From Candidatus Riflebacteria bacterium HGW-Riflebacteria-1 (GTDB taxonomy: Bacteria; Muiribacteriota; Ozemobacteria; Ozemobacterales; Ozemobacteraceae), in the NCBI GenBank assembly GCA_002839445.1, contig PGYB01000003.1, positions 1-64,000 on the forward strand: a DNA stretch of 64,000 bases, in the 5' to 3' direction. Below the pieces are notes generated by a model. It was given only the letters and a program-made list of their open reading frames with translations. It did not search any database and was not told the DNA's origin. How positions within the stretch are numbered: position 1 is the first letter of the stretch; each line of letters starts with the position of its first letter. This document shows positions 63,458 through 64,000 of this stretch, piece by piece. A program made the translations under genes and the position numbers.

Positions 63458-63997
63458 TCACTCTGCGCTGTCAGCAGCACCAGATAGCTTCTGCCAGTGG
63501 GCAAGAGCTTCGTCGCCCATGAGCTGCACCTGCTGATAACCGTCTTTGGTAAGCACGCGACCTTCGCTGGTAACTATAATCATCTGCGGAATTTCGGAAA
63601 CGGCAAAATGTTCTTTCATAGCCAGGCGAGCGCTGCTGTCATAGGGTATCGCTGCCCAGGCCATACCATAATCTTTCATATAAGCGTGCATGTCGGTGCT
63701 GTTATTGTCGAAACCAACCATGACCACTTCAAATACGTCGCTGTGTTTATCGCGAAACGGAACGAGAATGCGCGAAAAGGCAGCACAACCGCGGCACCAG
63801 CTTGCTGAAAAATACAGACCAACAATTTTGCCTTCGAGGCTTTCGAGAGCATATTCCTGTTGATCCGCATCGATCAGACCGTCAGGAAATGCCTGTTCCA
63901 GATACCCTGCAGGGTTTTCACCGGCTGAAAAAACCGGGCTGAAAACGAGAATAAAAAGGGCTAACAGGGCATGCAATGCACGAGATTTAAATTTCAT
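63458..63997 (-). CDS. Exported thioredoxin-fold protein (TlpA/nucleoredoxin-like)
   Basis: Signal peptide (1-25, ending FSAG), then a thioredoxin-like fold: GLYFSASWCRGCAAFSRIL with active-site C68-R-G-C71, and cis-proline in VSEIPQMIIV. Spacing fits TlpA/ResA or tryparedoxin-like periplasmic thiol oxidoreductases, used in cytochrome maturation or disulfide reduction. That could serve the heme-c protein encoded a few kilobases left, but no linkage is shown. Complete; the ATG lies 3 bases from the window edge, so promoter and ribosome site are cut off. Confidence 0.88.
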   Translation of the reverse strand: MKFKSRALHALLALFILVFSPVFSAGENPAGYLEQAFPDGLIDADQQEYALESLEGKIVGLYFSASWCRGCAAFSRILVPFRDKHSDVFEVVMVGFDNNSTDMHAYMKDYGMAWAAIPYDSSARLAMKEHFAVSEIPQMIIVTSEGRVLTKDGYQQVQLMGDEALAHWQKLSGAADSAE

Positions 63998-64000
63998 TTT

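Noticed and set aside
1..64000. tRNA, rRNA, CRISPR arrays, prophage or IS transposase
   Set aside because: No tRNA arms (GTTCRA with acceptor pairing), no regular direct repeats with spacers and no transposase or integrase motifs were seen by eye; a tRNAscan or profile search could still find divergent cases.

Overview
The window is about 64 kb of chromosomal DNA, near 50% GC, from a Gram-negative bacterium. The evidence for an outer membrane is a FadL-type barrel, a second predicted barrel ending in an aromatic residue, lipoproteins with clear lipoboxes and many signal peptides. Gene style fits an uncultured, probably anaerobic or facultative lineage: large lipoproteins with poly-glycine after the lipobox cysteine, Ser/Thr kinases with TPR-like tails, hybrid sensor kinases, hydroxylamine/nitric-oxide chemistry and an Nqr/Rnf-type redox pump. 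From memory this resembles Candidatus Riflebacteria-type genomes, but no rRNA or marker gene is present, so the placement is only inference. I saw no tRNA, rRNA, CRISPR array, prophage or transposase gene.

Layout. 0-3.2 kb: a possible leftward gene start at the edge, an exported protein isoaspartyl methyltransferase, then an operon of a proline-rich STN-like protein and an exported PPP-type phosphatase. 3.2-9.2 kb: a leftward methionine operon (homocysteine methyltransferase/MetF fusion, full-length MetH, GNAT acetyltransferase). 9.3-12.4 kb: subtilisin-like protease and an ArsB/NhaD-type carrier. 12.4-16.8 kb: a leftward envelope operon (predicted barrel, FMN_bind-like protein, OB-fold protein, MacB-type permease and ATPase). 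17-20 kb: a sigma54 response regulator and its histidine kinase. 20-25 kb: PepF peptidase, a PNK3P-like HAD phosphatase and a Ser/Thr kinase in one operon. 25-38 kb: two giant lipoproteins, a PadR/PspC/DUF4097 operon, a FadL barrel and a membrane-spermidine synthase fusion. 38-45.4 kb: a BvgS-like hybrid kinase, then a nitrosative-stress cluster (hcp, cupin, ferredoxin protein) divergent from a Crp/Fnr regulator with a perfect 16-bp palindrome between them. 45.6-55.8 kb: MFS carrier, secreted propeller-like protein, SH3/C39 peptidase, class III cyclase, RecQ, M42 peptidase and a pseudopilin-like protein. 56-61 kb: an nqrBCDEF-like operon that lacks nqrA and ends in an octaheme HAO-family cytochrome c. 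61-64 kb: a calcium-binding EF-hand-like protein, a PH-like membrane protein and an exported thioredoxin-fold protein.

Two functions stand out. Hcp and its neighbours, together with the octaheme cytochrome, point to handling of NO, nitrite or hydroxylamine. The Nqr-like operon offers a possible membrane route from NADH to that periplasmic cytochrome. Short dispersed inverted-repeat elements sit in several intergenic gaps and include at least one well-formed MITE-like copy at 62355-62573.
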